41,007 bases of DNA from Singulisphaera sp. GP187. Lineage in GTDB: Bacteria > Planctomycetota > Phycisphaerae > Phycisphaerales > SM1A02. Shown here in pieces: positions 40,888 through 41,007 of the stretch. How positions within the stretch are numbered: the stretch's first letter is position 1; the number at the start of each line of letters is the position of its first letter. Both the position numbers and the translations under genes were made by a program. The notes beneath the pieces were generated by a model that was not told the DNA's origin, did no database searches, and worked only from the letters and a program-made list of their open reading frames with translations. The stretch lies in NCBI GenBank assembly GCA_945871445.1, contig CAMBWI010000018.1, positions 1-41,007 on the forward strand, given 5' to 3'.

Positions 40888-41007
40888 TCTTCGCTACAGG
40901 AATTTCGGCTTTGGCGATTTATGTCGCCGTGCCGGTCAGTCAAGATCCTTCGAGTGTTGAAAGAACGACTCGCGCTGAAACAGCGACGCTTGTCGCTGGG
41001 GCGACGG
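40884..41007 (+). CDS. start of a coupled gene, cut by the window edge (partial)
   Basis: A frame from GTG 40884, overlapping the cupredoxin stop as GTGA, stays open to the window end (41 codons). Its first 20 residues (MIFATGISALAIYVAVPVSQ) look like a short signal peptide, so an exported partner of the cupredoxin is plausible. A competing frame from ATG 40920 is Arg/Lys-rich and less convincing. The family cannot be seen from this fragment. Confidence 0.45.
   Translation, partial: MIFATGISALAIYVAVPVSQDPSSVERTTRAETATLVAGAT

Overview
The window looks like a chromosomal segment of a Planctomycetota bacterium, probably from the Phycisphaerae/Phycisphaerales side (inference). The evidence is three exported proteins carrying paired dockerin-like repeats of the form DLNGDGxVDGxDLxxLLxxW, a monomeric isocitrate dehydrogenase, a bacterial deoxyhypusine-synthase-like protein, near absence of Shine-Dalgarno sites, and moderate GC content. 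Genes are dense on both strands. Several neighbours overlap by ATGA or GTGA, and convergent genes end within a few bases of each other.

Layout. 1-5.7 kb: a possible gene end, a POT peptide transporter, convergent monomeric icd, and a TPR-sulfotransferase. 5.7-9.6 kb: a secreted hydrolase/dockerin/propeller protein, a lipoprotein formylglycine-generating enzyme, a candidate 51-aa antisense gene and a K+ channel. 9.6-14.8 kb: a DUF485 protein with an ActP-type acetate symporter, the deoxyhypusine-synthase-like gene, and a large secreted dockerin protein. 14.9-18.4 kb: a STAS protein, a CopA-type P1B ATPase and a TPR lipoprotein. 18.4-28.7 kb: a catabolic neighbourhood for tyrosine/homogentisate. 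Here hppD and hgd are on the minus strand and fahA on the plus strand, together with an MFS transporter, a conserved protein of unknown function translationally coupled to fahA, a DUF192 protein, an RluA-type pseudouridine synthase and a 757-aa membrane protein of unknown function. 28.7-32.4 kb: a 52-aa membrane protein, a GroES-like protein, aroA and an ABC exporter. 32.4-36.1 kb: an Ala-Pro-Val repeat membrane protein and a helical-backbone metal/cobalamin ABC importer (binding protein, permease, ATPase). 36.1-38.7 kb: a membrane protein and accB-accC. 38.7-40.0 kb: tRNA-Gly(TCC) followed by a recombination scar, in which the 3' part of a tyrosine recombinase gene lies against an N-terminally truncated PLP aminotransferase. 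40.0-41.0 kb: a regulatory region, a dockerin cupredoxin with glutamine at the usual axial-methionine position, and the start of a coupled gene cut by the window edge.

How it works together. HppD, Hgd and FahA would take 4-hydroxyphenylpyruvate to fumarate and acetoacetate. Peptide and MFS uptake, acetate uptake, acetyl-CoA carboxylase and isocitrate dehydrogenase fit a heterotroph living on protein and organic acids.

The most notable findings are a recurrent -10-like hexamer 6-13 nt before start codons (suggesting leaderless transcripts), two 26-bp divergent promoters with interlocking -10 boxes, the tRNA-Gly/integrase scar, the unknown gene coupled to fahA, and the 51-aa gene that shares a CATG start with the K+ channel. 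I found no CRISPR array, no complete insertion sequence, no rRNA, and no clearly novel multi-gene defence system.
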